64,000 nucleotides of DNA from contig NZ_SRKZ01000006.1 of NCBI RefSeq assembly GCF_004745865.1, positions 62,001 through 126,000 of the forward strand. The letters are read 5' to 3'. Below, in pieces: positions 17,486-26,236 of this stretch; the first letter of the stretch is position 1; every line of letters begins with the position of its first letter. The position numbers and the translations under genes were made by a program. The notes below the pieces were generated by a model. The model searched no databases and was not told the origin of the DNA. It saw only the letters and a list, made by a program, of their open reading frames with translations. Source of the stretch: Hymenobacter wooponensis (GTDB lineage: Bacteria; Bacteroidota; Bacteroidia; Cytophagales; Hymenobacteraceae).

Positions 17486-19894
17486 CTAGTTTCTCAAGGG
17501 TTTGCCGGTAGTCAAAATTGACTGAATCCGCTCAAGCGTTTTCCGTTCGCCGGTAAGGCTGAGGAAGGCTTCGCGCTCCAGATCCAGCAGGTACTGCTCC
17601 GATACTTCAGTTGGGCTGCTTAGGTCGCCGCCGCACATGATGTAGGCCAGTTTGTTGGCAATCTTCACGTCGTGGTCGGAGATGTAGCGGCCTTCCTTCA
17701 TGGCGTGCACACCGGTCATGAACATGGCAAGGGCCCCTTTACCGTGCACCTTAATGTTGGTTTTCTGGGTAGGCTGGGTGTAGCCATCCTCAGCCAACTC
17801 AATAGCGGCAGCTTTAGCTTGGGCAATTACGCGGTTGCTGTTCACCACTACCTCGTCGCCACGGCGCAGGAAGCCCAGGTCAAAGGCTTCGGCAGCGGAA
17901 GTGGAAACTTTAGCGGTGCTGATGGTCATGAAGCTATTGCGGAGCAGGTTAAATTCTGGCTCGCCTTCTTCATACTTGGCTGCGGTGCGCAAAGTCATTT
18001 CCTTAGTGCCGCCGCCGCCGGGAATCAGTCCTACGCCAAATTCCACGAGACCCATGTAGGTTTCGGCACCCGCTACCACCCGGTCGCAGTGCAGGTTCAG
18101 CTCACAGCCGCCGCCCAGGGCGAGGCCATGCGGAGCACCTACTACCGGAATGCTGCTGTAGCGCATGCGCATCATAGCCTGCTGGAACTGAGCAATCATC
18201 AGGTTTAGCTCGTCGTACTCCTGATCCAGCGCAAACATATACACTAGGCCTAGGTTGGCACCGGCGGAGAAGTTCGGTCCGTCGTTGCCTACTACTAGGC
18301 CCCGGAAATCTTTCTCAGCCAGTTCCACGCCTTTCATCAGGCCCTGAATTACATCGGAGCCCAGCGCGTTCATCTTGCTGTGGAACTCCACGTTCAGGAT
18401 GCCGTCGCCAAGGTCGAGTACCGAAGCACCAGCGTTTTTCCACAACACTTTGCCGGTGGCGCGTAGGTTGTCGAGGATGATGAAGTTCTCAACGCCCGGA
18501 ATGGCTTTGTAGGCCTTGCTCTCAATGTCGTAGAACTGCTTTACGCCTTGCTCGCTCACCTTGTAGAAGGTAGCGTTGCCGGCGGCCAGCATTTCTTCCA
18601 CCCAGGGAGCAACGGTCTTACCTTCGGCTTGCGCCAGTTCTAGCCCTTTCTGCAGGCCTAGGGCATCCCAGGTTTCAAACGGCCCCATTTCCCAGCCGAA
18701 GCCAGCGCGCAGGGCGTCGTCAATTTTGTAGAGCGAGTCGGTGATTTCCGGAATCCGGTTGCTCACGTAGGCAAACAGGCCCGCAAACGTCTTGCGGTAG
18801 AAGTCAGCGGCTTTGTCTTTGCCCGCTACCAGCACCTTGAAGCGGTCAGCTAGCTTCTCAATGGGCTTGGTGGTTTCCAGCGTGGCAAACTTCACTTTGG
18901 CGCTGGGCTTATATTCCAGCGAAGCGAGGTCAAGCGCCTGGATTTCCGACTTGCCGCCTTCGCCACGTACCTTCTTATAGAAACCCTGGCCGGTTTTGTC
19001 GCCTAGCCACTTGTTCTCGGCCATCTTCTTGATGAAGTCTGGCAACTGGAATACGGCTTTGGCTTCGTCGTTGGGCAGGTTCTGGGCTAGGCCGTTAGCC
19101 ACATTGATCATCGTATCCAGGCCTACCACGTCCGAAGTGCGGAACGTGGCCGACTTGGCGTGACCGATAACTGGGCCGGTGAGTTTGTCCACTTCCTCTA
19201 CCGAGAGGCCTAGCTGGCTCATCACCTGCACCACATCCATAATGGCAAATACGCCCACACGGTTGGCAATGAAAGCCGGGGTGTCTTTGGCCAGTACGGT
19301 GGTTTTGCCCAGGTACAGGTCGCCGTAGTGCATCAGGAAATCAACTACCGCCTGGTCCGTGTCGGGGGTCGGGATGATTTCAAGGAGCTTCAGGTAGCGC
19401 GGCGGGTTGAAGAAGTGCGTGCCGCAGAAGTATTTCTTGAAGTCGTCGGAGCGGCCCTCCGTCATCATATGAATCGGGATGCCGCTGGTATTCGAAGTAA
19501 TCAGCGTGCCGGGCTTGCGGTATTGCTCCACGCGCTCAAACAGGCTCTTTTTAATATCGAGGCGCTCCACTACTACCTCAATCGTCCAGTCGCAGGTGGC
19601 AATGTCCTTGAGGTTGTCGTCGAAGTTGCCGGTTTTTATGCGGCTGGCGTCCTGCTTACGGTAGAGCGGCGAGGGATTGGCCGCCACGGCTGCCTGCAAG
19701 GAGCTATTTACAATGCGGTTCTTCACCGCCGGGTTGTCCAGCTTCAGACCTTTGGCTTCTTCGGCGGGCAGCAGCTCCTTGGGCGCGATGTCGAGCAGCA
19801 GCACCTGCACACCGATGTTGGCGAAGTGGCACGCAATGCGCGAGCCCATCACACCGGAGCCCAGTACGGCTACTTTTTTGATGGTACGATTCAT
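17486..19894 (-). CDS. fadN: 3-hydroxyacyl-CoA dehydrogenase / enoyl-CoA hydratase
   Basis: 802 residues with the FadN order: dehydrogenase first, hydratase last, the reverse of E. coli FadB. N-terminal NAD-binding motif VAVLGSGVMGSRIA and the catalytic His region CGTHFFNPPRYLKL. The C-terminal crotonase part (about 500-700) has an oxyanion-hole region NFSAGANLG and both catalytic Glu positions, GGGCEL and LVEFGVGLIPGGGGT. It performs the middle two steps of beta-oxidation. ATG start. 143 bp after the MarR regulator, likely in one transcript with it. Confidence 0.93.
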   Translation of the reverse strand: MNRTIKKVAVLGSGVMGSRIACHFANIGVQVLLLDIAPKELLPAEEAKGLKLDNPAVKNRIVNSSLQAAVAANPSPLYRKQDASRIKTGNFDDNLKDIATCDWTIEVVVERLDIKKSLFERVEQYRKPGTLITSNTSGIPIHMMTEGRSDDFKKYFCGTHFFNPPRYLKLLEIIPTPDTDQAVVDFLMHYGDLYLGKTTVLAKDTPAFIANRVGVFAIMDVVQVMSQLGLSVEEVDKLTGPVIGHAKSATFRTSDVVGLDTMINVANGLAQNLPNDEAKAVFQLPDFIKKMAENKWLGDKTGQGFYKKVRGEGGKSEIQALDLASLEYKPSAKVKFATLETTKPIEKLADRFKVLVAGKDKAADFYRKTFAGLFAYVSNRIPEITDSLYKIDDALRAGFGWEMGPFETWDALGLQKGLELAQAEGKTVAPWVEEMLAAGNATFYKVSEQGVKQFYDIESKAYKAIPGVENFIILDNLRATGKVLWKNAGASVLDLGDGILNVEFHSKMNALGSDVIQGLMKGVELAEKDFRGLVVGNDGPNFSAGANLGLVYMFALDQEYDELNLMIAQFQQAMMRMRYSSIPVVGAPHGLALGGGCELNLHCDRVVAGAETYMGLVEFGVGLIPGGGGTKEMTLRTAAKYEEGEPEFNLLRNSFMTISTAKVSTSAAEAFDLGFLRRGDEVVVNSNRVIAQAKAAAIELAEDGYTQPTQKTNIKVHGKGALAMFMTGVHAMKEGRYISDHDVKIANKLAYIMCGGDLSSPTEVSEQYLLDLEREAFLSLTGERKTLERIQSILTTGKPLRN

Positions 19895-20037
19895 TCTTGG
19901 GGAGGAATGAGTGGGTGAGAAATGAAAGAATCAGAAAGTGAACCTGCAGGTCAAACTACTCGTCATGCCGAGTTTATAGCCACACGGCGGTTCCGTGCCA
20001 GATGAGTTGCAGACCAGCAAAAACTCCGAGCGCTGGC

Positions 20038-20514
20038 CTAGGCCGGCGACTCGGAGCGCAGGGGTTTGGGTTTGAAGTCGTCGTAGAGGGTTTTGCCCTC
20101 AATCATGCCCGTGATCTGGGCCACTACTTTGAAGAACACGTTGAGCTCGTTCTGCGGAATTTTCTCGCGCACCTTTAGATTGAAATGGCGCACGGTTTGA
20201 CGAGAAATTTCCTTGCCGCGCAGCCCTTCCTCGGTGAGGAAAATGCGCACCGAGCGTTTGTCTTGGGTATCAGCCTGTTTATAAATCAACCCCTTCTCCT
20301 CCATGCTGCGTAGAATACGGGTCAGGGAACGAGTTTCAAGCCCCAATAAAGGCGCTATCTTGGTGGCAGGCGTACCATTCTCTTGGTCGATGTTCAGCAG
20401 CACGAAGCCAATGCTCGTGGTGATGTCGTGCTTAGCCGCCTGCGTGTTGTACATGCGCGAAATGGCATGCCAGGCAACTTTGATGTTATAATCGACGGTT
20501 TCTTCGGGTGTCAT
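20038..20514 (-). CDS. MarR-family transcriptional regulator, probable fad regulator
   Basis: 158 residues from ATG 20512-20514 (MTPEETVDYN). The winged-helix core is clear: TKIAPLLGLETRSLTRILRSMEEKGLIYKQADTQDKRSVRIFLTEEG. MarR proteins bind palindromic DNA as dimers and usually lose affinity on binding a small ligand. It is the first gene before fadN-fadA, and the same 14-bp element lies in its own promoter and that of fadE. I infer that it represses the fad genes and itself, with an acyl-CoA as a plausible ligand. Confidence 0.88.
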   Translation of the reverse strand: MTPEETVDYNIKVAWHAISRMYNTQAAKHDITTSIGFVLLNIDQENGTPATKIAPLLGLETRSLTRILRSMEEKGLIYKQADTQDKRSVRIFLTEEGLRGKEISRQTVRHFNLKVREKIPQNELNVFFKVVAQITGMIEGKTLYDDFKPKPLRSESPA

Positions 20515-20535
20515 GGGTGAGGGAAGCAAGTCCGG

Positions 20536-20580
20536 TAAACATACAGAAATATGTTATGCTTGCATACTAAGTTATGCAAA
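20536..20580 (-). promoter_or_regulatory. marR-fadNA promoter with candidate operator
   Basis: Minus strand: TATGTTTA (20536-20543, one base from TAnnTTTG), preceded by 6 nt and GCAAGCATAACATA (20550-20563). The palindrome TATGC-TT-GCATA (20556-20567) overlaps this, and another TTATGC copy lies at 20572-20577. The region would sit between and over the -33 and -7 boxes. Confidence 0.65.
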
Positions 20581-20633
20581 AAAAGTTTAGCCTCCCTGAT
20601 CATACTTTGTCTGATCAGGGAGGCTAAACTTTT
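20581..20633 (-). terminator. 22-bp perfect-stem terminator after the acyl-CoA ligase gene
   Basis: Perfect arms 20581-20602 and 20612-20633 (AAAAGTTTAGCCTCCCTGAT...), 9-nt loop, followed on the minus strand by a 7-8 nt T-run. It insulates the ligase gene from the marR promoter. Confidence 0.88.
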
Positions 20634-20650
20634 ATTAGAACCTTATATGG

Positions 20651-22432
20651 CTATCGGTGCGCTTCCTGATGGTAGAGGCTCTCGATGATGTCTTTGTTGT
20701 TTGCAGTAATGATTTTGCGTTTCACCTTCATGGTTGGGGTCATTTCTCCGGTTTCTACGGTCCAGAGATGAGGTAGCAGCACCACTTTCTTCACCTGCTC
20801 CCACTGCGCAAAGCCGCTGTTGTACTTATGCACTAGGTCTTGGTACATCTTTACCACTTTCTCGTTCTTGACGAGCTCTTCGTTCGAGCCGTTGCAATCC
20901 ACACCGTTGCGCTTGCACCAGCCTTTCAAATCGTCGAAGGATGGAATAACCAAGGCTGAAGGAAATTTCTGGCCGTCGCCAACTACCATGCACTGCTCCA
21001 CCAGTGGCGACTCTTTCAGCTTGCTCTCGATAACCTGAGGAGCAATGTACTTGCCGCCAGACGTCTTAAACATCTCCTTTTTGCGGTCGGTAATTTTGAG
21101 GAACCGGCCTTCTACAATCTCTCCGATGTCGCCGGTATGAAACCAGCCCTCCTCGTCGAACTCCTTGGCCGTGAGTTCGGGCTGATTGTAGTAGCCTTTC
21201 ATCACCGACTCCGACTTCGTCAGAATCTCGCCATCGGCAGCAATCTTCACCTCCGTGTTGTCGATGATGGGACCTACGGTGCCAATCATATTGTTTTCGG
21301 GCTCGTAGCCACCTACAGCAATTACTGGCGAGGTTTCAGTCAGGCCGTAGCCCTCCATCACCGGAATACCAGCCGACCAGAACACGCGGGCCAATCGGGG
21401 CTGCAAGGCACCACCGCCGCTCACAATACAGCGCAGGTTACCTCCCAACGCTTCGCGCCACTTGCTAAAAATGAGCTTATTCGCTAGCGTAAGCTGCGTG
21501 TTGTACAGAAAGCCGTGGTCCTTCTGGTTGTCGTACTTCAAGCCAAGGTTAAGAGCCCAGAAGAACAATTGCTTCTTCACTCCTTCCAGTTCATGGCCCT
21601 TGGCTACGATCTTATCATACACTTTTTCCAAGAGCCGCGGCACGGTAGTGAAGATTTCGGGCTTCACTTCGCGTAGGTTGTCGGCAATGGTTTCCATGCT
21701 CTCGGCGTAGTAGATGCTCACGCCGTTGATGAGGTAGATGTGAGTAACCATGCGCTCGAAGATGTGGCAGAGTGGTAGGAAACTCAGTGCCTTGTCGTTC
21801 TTCGTGACGGGCACGAACCGTTGGGCATTGCGGCAATTGCTGAGAATATTATTATGGGTCAGCATCACACCTTTAGGTTGGCCAGTGGTGCCCGAGGTAT
21901 AGATAAGCGTCAGCAGGTCGTTGGGCTGCACGGCGGCTTTCAGGGGCTCCAAGTCGGCAGGGTTGCCTTGCTTGCCCAGGTCCAGTAGTTCTGAAAAGTG
22001 CCGGGCTCCTTCCACTTTATCAAAGGTGAAGACGTTCTCCTGCGGAATATCCAGCCCTTGGGTAGCCTCGCGCACCTTGTCCAGCAGCTTCTTATCCGAC
22101 ACGAAAACAGCTTTTACGCCCGCGTCAGAGAAGATGTATTTATAGTCTTCTACCGTAATGCTGGGGTACATGGGCACGCTGGTAGCGCCTAGTTGGGCAA
22201 TGCCAAAATCCGCGAACATCCACTCGGGGCGGTTCATGGAGATGATGGCCACTTTATCATCTTTACCAATACCGAGGCTGCGCAAGCCCAGGCTTACCTG
22301 GTTCACTTTTTCCACTGCCGCATCGGTGCTAACGGGAGTGTACTGCCCATTACTCTTGGCAGCGAAACAGTCGGGTTTGTTGTACTTCTGCTGTAACTGG
22401 GGCAGAATGTCGAAGGTGCGACGAATGTCCAT
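20651..22432 (-). CDS. Long-chain fatty-acid--CoA ligase (AMP-forming)
   Basis: 593 residues from ATG 22430-22432 (MDIRRTFDIL). It activates free fatty acids to acyl-CoA, feeding the adjacent beta-oxidation genes. The ANL-family motifs are present: LIYTSGTTGQPKGVMLTHNN (P-loop), GYGLTETSP, WFHTGDIGEI and a C-terminal GGKYIAPQVIE. Size and motifs fit the COG1022 (FAA1-like) type. It has its own terminator, so it is not in one transcript with marR, and I found no copy of the 14-mer before it. Confidence 0.92.
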   Translation of the reverse strand: MDIRRTFDILPQLQQKYNKPDCFAAKSNGQYTPVSTDAAVEKVNQVSLGLRSLGIGKDDKVAIISMNRPEWMFADFGIAQLGATSVPMYPSITVEDYKYIFSDAGVKAVFVSDKKLLDKVREATQGLDIPQENVFTFDKVEGARHFSELLDLGKQGNPADLEPLKAAVQPNDLLTLIYTSGTTGQPKGVMLTHNNILSNCRNAQRFVPVTKNDKALSFLPLCHIFERMVTHIYLINGVSIYYAESMETIADNLREVKPEIFTTVPRLLEKVYDKIVAKGHELEGVKKQLFFWALNLGLKYDNQKDHGFLYNTQLTLANKLIFSKWREALGGNLRCIVSGGGALQPRLARVFWSAGIPVMEGYGLTETSPVIAVGGYEPENNMIGTVGPIIDNTEVKIAADGEILTKSESVMKGYYNQPELTAKEFDEEGWFHTGDIGEIVEGRFLKITDRKKEMFKTSGGKYIAPQVIESKLKESPLVEQCMVVGDGQKFPSALVIPSFDDLKGWCKRNGVDCNGSNEELVKNEKVVKMYQDLVHKYNSGFAQWEQVKKVVLLPHLWTVETGEMTPTMKVKRKIITANNKDIIESLYHQEAHR

Positions 22433-22600
22433 ACGGAGAGAGGGCACGGTGGTGGGAGAGGCAATTAGAGACGGCTCGCAGTTCCTGTAACGTAGTGGCT
22501 AAATAAGCCAAACAGGAACCGCTGCTTAAATAACTACTTTTTTTACGGTAAAGCTCCACTACCCCGCCGAAACTACATAGGCCTATGGCTGCCTTTTATG

Positions 22601-22608
22601 TAGCTTTG
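22601..22608 (+). promoter_or_regulatory. -7 element upstream of arginase-like gene
   Basis: Exact TAGCTTTG 26 bp before the ATG. -33 region is poor. Confidence 0.4.
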
Positions 22609-22633
22609 TACACGTCCGCACCTTCCGCGCCCG

Positions 22634-23782
22634 ATGAATCTGGCCATATTTTTTGATCCGCTCCGCGAAGAGCTGATTTCTGCTTCGTCTTCCACTACTA
22701 CGCTGGCTGCGTACGTTACCCCCTTTCTGGATACCTTCCCGGATTGGCGCGCGGCCGACCTAGCATTCATTGGCCTAGATGAGTGGCGGGGCAGTGCGGC
22801 CGGTGCTCCCGCCTCCCACGGAGCCGATGCCATACGGAGCCACTTTTACCAGCTACAGAAAGGATCAGGCTCTGTACGCCTAGTAGACTTAGGCAACCTG
22901 CGCCCCGGCCTTACCCTAGAGGATACCTACCACCGGCTGCGCGAAATTATTGCCGCCTTGCTGGAGCACAACACGGTTCCTATCCTAGTAGGCGGCTCTC
23001 ACGACCTAGATTACGGGCAGTTTCTGGCCTACGAGACGCTGGACCGGGCAGTGAGCTTTGCTACCGTAGATGCCCGCGTGGATATGGGAGAGCAGGATGG
23101 TATGCCGCCCGAAAAAAATCACCTGCGCCGCATGCTGATGCACGAGCCCAGCTTCCTGTTCAACTTCGCGCAGCTGGCTCACCAACAATACCTCGTGGCG
23201 CCCGATGTACTAGCCGCCTTAGAGAAGCTGCACTTTGAAACACTGCGCGTAGGCCAGGTCCGCGACGACATCCGGCAGGCAGAGCCGCTGCTGCGCCAAG
23301 CCGACTTCGTAAGCTTCGATGTAGCCGCCCTCCGCTGGAATGATGCCCCGGGCTATTACCCTCCCAACCCGTTTGGGCTCACCAATGAGGAAGCAGCCAA
23401 GCTGGCCTGGTACGCCGGCCACAACGACCAGCTTAGTTCCTTCGGCCTTTATGGCTACCGCCCCGACCATGACCAGCATGGCCTAGCCGCTATGGCCCTG
23501 GCTACTATGCTCTGGTATTTTGTGGAAGGCTACTACCACCGCCGCGGCGAAACTGATTTCCAGAGCAAGCGCTTTATACGTTACGCCGTAGGCCTGCCAG
23601 GTACTCCGGCTAAGCTGGTTTTCTACAAAGGGAAACGCACCGAAAAATGGTGGCTGGAAGTAGAGAGCCTCGCCGATAGTGACATTAAACGCATTGTTCC
23701 CTGCAGCTACCAAGACTATTTGCGCGCCGCTCAGGGAGATTTACCTAACCGCTGGATTCTGACGCAGGCCCTGCTGGGCTAG
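22634..23782 (+). CDS. Arginase/formimidoylglutamase-fold protein with altered metal site
   Basis: 382 residues with an ureohydrolase fold. The motif positions are recognisable but changed: GGSHD (120-124) keeps the His; DARVD (146-150) replaces the usual DAHxD, so the His ligand is Arg; SFDVAALRWNDAPG (227-240) replaces SxDxDxxDP, so the second Asp is Ala. Two of the six residues that bind the Mn pair are therefore missing. Databases often label the Bacteroidota proteins of this type formimidoylglutamase, but this copy may be inactive or bind one metal. There is no hut gene nearby, so a His-degradation role is not supported. Confidence 0.75.
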   Translation: MNLAIFFDPLREELISASSSTTTLAAYVTPFLDTFPDWRAADLAFIGLDEWRGSAAGAPASHGADAIRSHFYQLQKGSGSVRLVDLGNLRPGLTLEDTYHRLREIIAALLEHNTVPILVGGSHDLDYGQFLAYETLDRAVSFATVDARVDMGEQDGMPPEKNHLRRMLMHEPSFLFNFAQLAHQQYLVAPDVLAALEKLHFETLRVGQVRDDIRQAEPLLRQADFVSFDVAALRWNDAPGYYPPNPFGLTNEEAAKLAWYAGHNDQLSSFGLYGYRPDHDQHGLAAMALATMLWYFVEGYYHRRGETDFQSKRFIRYAVGLPGTPAKLVFYKGKRTEKWWLEVESLADSDIKRIVPCSYQDYLRAAQGDLPNRWILTQALLG

Positions 23783-23838
23783 CTGCTTGCCGCATCAAGT
23801 TGCCACCGTTTTCCTGCGCCGGGTCTAGGCCTGTTTCT

Positions 23839-24102
23839 ATGAGTGAAGTATCACCTGCGGCTGACCCCGCTTTGCCCGTGTATAGCCGCACCCAGCTTGC
23901 CCTGCGCAATGGCCAGGACCGCGACGAGGTATGGGTGGCCTACCAGGGCTTGATTTACGACGTTAGTCGCTCCCGCCTCTGGAAGCGCGGCAACCATTAC
24001 GAGCACTGGGCCGGGCAGGATCTGACCAAGGAACTTGACCACGATGCGCCGCACACCCCTCACGTCTTCGATAAGTTTACCATTATCGGGCGGCTCGTAT
24101 AA
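23839..24102 (+). CDS. Small cytochrome b5-like heme/steroid-binding domain protein
   Basis: 87 residues from ATG 23839 (MSEVSPAADP). Single domain like COG4892: Y-S-R-TQLALRNGQDRDEVWVAYQG, then LIYDVSRSRLWKRGNHYEHWAGQDLT. The His residues in the NHYEHWAG and DAPHTPH segments are candidate heme ligands. No signal peptide is seen, so probably cytoplasmic. It follows the arginase-like gene by 56 bp and precedes murQ by 56 bp on the same strand. Partner enzyme unknown. Confidence 0.75.
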   Translation: MSEVSPAADPALPVYSRTQLALRNGQDRDEVWVAYQGLIYDVSRSRLWKRGNHYEHWAGQDLTKELDHDAPHTPHVFDKFTIIGRLV

Positions 24103-24158
24103 CTCCACATGCCTCTGGAGCGCCACCTTCACTTGAACTACTCCCCACCTTTCCCTGC

Positions 24159-24965
24159 ATGAGCACCACTGAAACTCCTTCCCTCTTCAATAATCTCGAA
24201 ACGCTTTCCACCCAAGAAATCTTAATGGGCATCAATAGCGTTGATCAGACCGTGCCGCAGGCAGTAGCGCAAGCACTGCCGCAGATTGATGCGCTAGTGG
24301 AAGCCACCGTAGCGCGGCTAGGCCAGGGGGGCCGCCTGTTTTACATTGGCGCTGGTACCAGTGGCCGCTTGGGCATACTGGATGCCTCAGAGTGCCCGCC
24401 TACTTTTGGCGTGCCGCAGGGAGTAGTTATTGGCTTGATTGCCGGCGGCGACACGGCCATTCGAAAGGCAGTAGAGAATGCCGAAGACGATGTCAACCAA
24501 GCCTGGCAAGACTTACTGGCCTACAACATCAATGAGCAAGATATAGTGGTAGGTATTGCTGCGTCGGGTCGCACGCCCTACGTGATAGGTGGCCTAGAGC
24601 AAGCCCGTCAACGCGGTATTGCTACGGGTTGTATCGTGTGCAACGCAGGCTCGACCGTGGCCTCCGTCGCTGAGTTTGCGGTAGAAGTGGTAACCGGGCC
24701 GGAGTTTGTGACGGGCAGCACCCGCATGAAAGCCGGCACCGCCCAGAAATTGGTACTCAACATGCTTACCACTGCCACCTTTATTCGGTTGGGCCGCGTG
24801 AAAGGCAACAAAATGGTAGACATGCAACTCTCCAACGCCAAGCTGGTTGACCGGGGCGAGCGGATGCTGATGGACGAGCTTCAGATTTCGCAAACGGAGG
24901 CGGCAGACCTGCTCCGGCAGCATGGGTCCGTACGGGCGGCGCTGGAGGCGCGGCAACAGCAGTAA
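24159..24965 (+). CDS. murQ: N-acetylmuramic acid 6-phosphate etherase
   Basis: 268 residues. It cleaves the lactyl ether of MurNAc-6-P to give GlcNAc-6-P, in cell-wall recycling. SIS-domain fold with the family signatures YIGAGTSGRLGILDASECPP, GIAASGRTPYV, and GSTRMKAGTAQKLVLNM. The Glu of DASECPP is the catalytic acid. Shorter than the E. coli enzyme (about 298) because the C-terminus is trimmed. ATG start. No murP/anmK neighbours, so the pathway is completed elsewhere. Confidence 0.93.
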   Translation: MSTTETPSLFNNLETLSTQEILMGINSVDQTVPQAVAQALPQIDALVEATVARLGQGGRLFYIGAGTSGRLGILDASECPPTFGVPQGVVIGLIAGGDTAIRKAVENAEDDVNQAWQDLLAYNINEQDIVVGIAASGRTPYVIGGLEQARQRGIATGCIVCNAGSTVASVAEFAVEVVTGPEFVTGSTRMKAGTAQKLVLNMLTTATFIRLGRVKGNKMVDMQLSNAKLVDRGERMLMDELQISQTEAADLLRQHGSVRAALEARQQQ

Positions 24966-25119
24966 TGCCATGAATGAGTTAGCGGCACGGCTTTCTTATC
25001 AATGCGGAAACCCGGTCGGTTTATCTGGAGTTTAGGGCTAAGGAGCAACTCTTGCGGCTGCTCTGTAACGGCACAAGCGTAAGCATGTGCTTTAATTTTT
25101 CCTAAGCCCGCTTACGCCT

Positions 25120-25686
25120 ATGCATACCATTGAGCCGCACTACGCCTGGATGGAGCAGTACTCGGCCTCCGAAGACCCCCGCTCTCCCCTCTTCGAGGCC
25201 GAAAACAGTCTCGATAGCTACGTCAACACCATCTACGGCTATTACATCCACCCGCAGTGGGATAGTATCGATTCTGATACGCTGTTCCTGAAAATTCTCT
25301 TCGTGGATTACGAGTTAGGCATCGCCGTAATCGAGTTTATCGGGGAATGGAACGATGCTATTGAGAATGATATCATGCACCTCAAGCGCAATATCATAGA
25401 TATGATGACGCACGAGGGTATCCGCAAATTCATTCTCATCGGGGAAAACGTCTTCAACTTTCACGGTTCCGAAGACGACTACTACGAGGAGTGGTTTGAG
25501 GACGTGGAGGATGGCTGGATTGCGGCCGTTAACTTTCAGGAGCACGTAATCCGCGAAATGCGCCAGTATAACCTCGACAGCTATATCAACTTTGGGGGGC
25601 AGCTCGATGAACTCCCTTGGCGGACATACGCCCCGCGCAAGCTATTCAACGTAGTAGACGGCCTATTACAGCGACGGTTAGGGTAG
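25120..25686 (+). CDS. Conserved acidic protein of unknown function
   Basis: 188 residues, ATG start, strongly acidic and rich in Tyr/Trp/Phe (DDYYEEWFEDVEDGW). No signal peptide or membrane helix. The middle, IAVIEFIGEWNDAIENDIMHLKRNIIDMMTHEGIRKFILIGENVFNF, alternates strand-helix-strand in a way that recalls STAS/SpoIIAA-like folds. I do not recognise the family with confidence. It ends before a clear bidirectional terminator and is probably monocistronic. Function unknown. Confidence 0.75.
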   Translation: MHTIEPHYAWMEQYSASEDPRSPLFEAENSLDSYVNTIYGYYIHPQWDSIDSDTLFLKILFVDYELGIAVIEFIGEWNDAIENDIMHLKRNIIDMMTHEGIRKFILIGENVFNFHGSEDDYYEEWFEDVEDGWIAAVNFQEHVIREMRQYNLDSYINFGGQLDELPWRTYAPRKLFNVVDGLLQRRLG

Positions 25687-25712
25687 GGTATTGCCCCTTT
25701 AAATAGAGCACA

Positions 25713-25746
25713 AAAAAAGGCTTCCCATTGCTGGGAAGCCTTTTTT
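25713..25746. terminator. Bidirectional terminator
   Basis: 15-bp perfect stem AAAAAAGGCTTCCCA / TGGGAAGCCTTTTTT (25713-25727, 25732-25746) with A- and T-runs, between convergent genes ending at 25686 and 25767. Confidence 0.9.
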
Positions 25747-25766
25747 GCGTCTAAGACGCGCTCAAA

Positions 25767-26024
25767 TTACTGAGCGGGAGTCGTAGCAGGAGCCGTAGTG
25801 GTAGCAGGAGCGTCGGTAGCGTCAGCTGCATCTTCCATTTTGTCGGCAGTAGCGTCAGCTGAGTCACGAACGGCATCAGCCTTCTCTTCCATAGCGTCAG
25901 CCTTAGCTTCGCCAGCGTTTTCTACGTTGTCAGCAGCTTGCTCGGTAGCATCTTCTTTCTTGCTGTCGCAAGCGGTGAACGAGAACGAAGCGGCAGCCAG
26001 GGCGAGGAACAGTACTTTTTTCAT
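25767..26024 (-). CDS. Small Ala/Asp/Glu-rich lipoprotein
   Basis: 85 residues: signal peptide MKKVLFLALAAASFS with lipobox FTAC (Cys19), then a highly charged, Ala-rich segment with loose heptad-like repeats of A-D-A/E-K (about 25-70), probably helical, ending in a Thr/Pro/Ala tail. Similar small lipoproteins occur widely in Bacteroidota; a role in envelope spacing like Lpp is a guess. The coding DNA carries short internal repeats (GCGTCAGC variants). Confidence 0.75.
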   Translation of the reverse strand: MKKVLFLALAAASFSFTACDSKKEDATEQAADNVENAGEAKADAMEEKADAVRDSADATADKMEDAADATDAPATTTAPATTPAQ

Positions 26025-26122
26025 GATGGGGGTTGTTTGAAAATGGTATGTCTGATTGAAAGGACTTCACTGTAATCAGGAGAGAGTGCCAGTGAAATTC
26101 GGGTCTTTATACTCGACGCTAC

Positions 26123-26130
26123 CAAAGGTA
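26123..26130 (-). promoter_or_regulatory. -7 element of the small lipoprotein gene
   Basis: Exact TACCTTTG on the minus strand, about 100 bp before the ATG. Confidence 0.45.
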
Positions 26131-26175
26131 ACCCGACAGTAGAAAAAGTTTTTTTATGCTGTTATTTCAACGCAA

Positions 26176-26217
26176 AAGTGGCCTAGCACCTCCTCTGAAG
26201 GATGTTCTAGGCCACTT
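26176..26217 (-). terminator. Hairpin after der
   Basis: Outer 11-bp arms AAGTGGCCTAG / CTAGGCCACTT with further inner pairing (TCCT/AGGA), followed on the minus strand by TTTT. Both arms carry the window's frequent heptamer. Confidence 0.65.
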
Positions 26218-26236
26218 AGCTTATACACCGCAAAAA

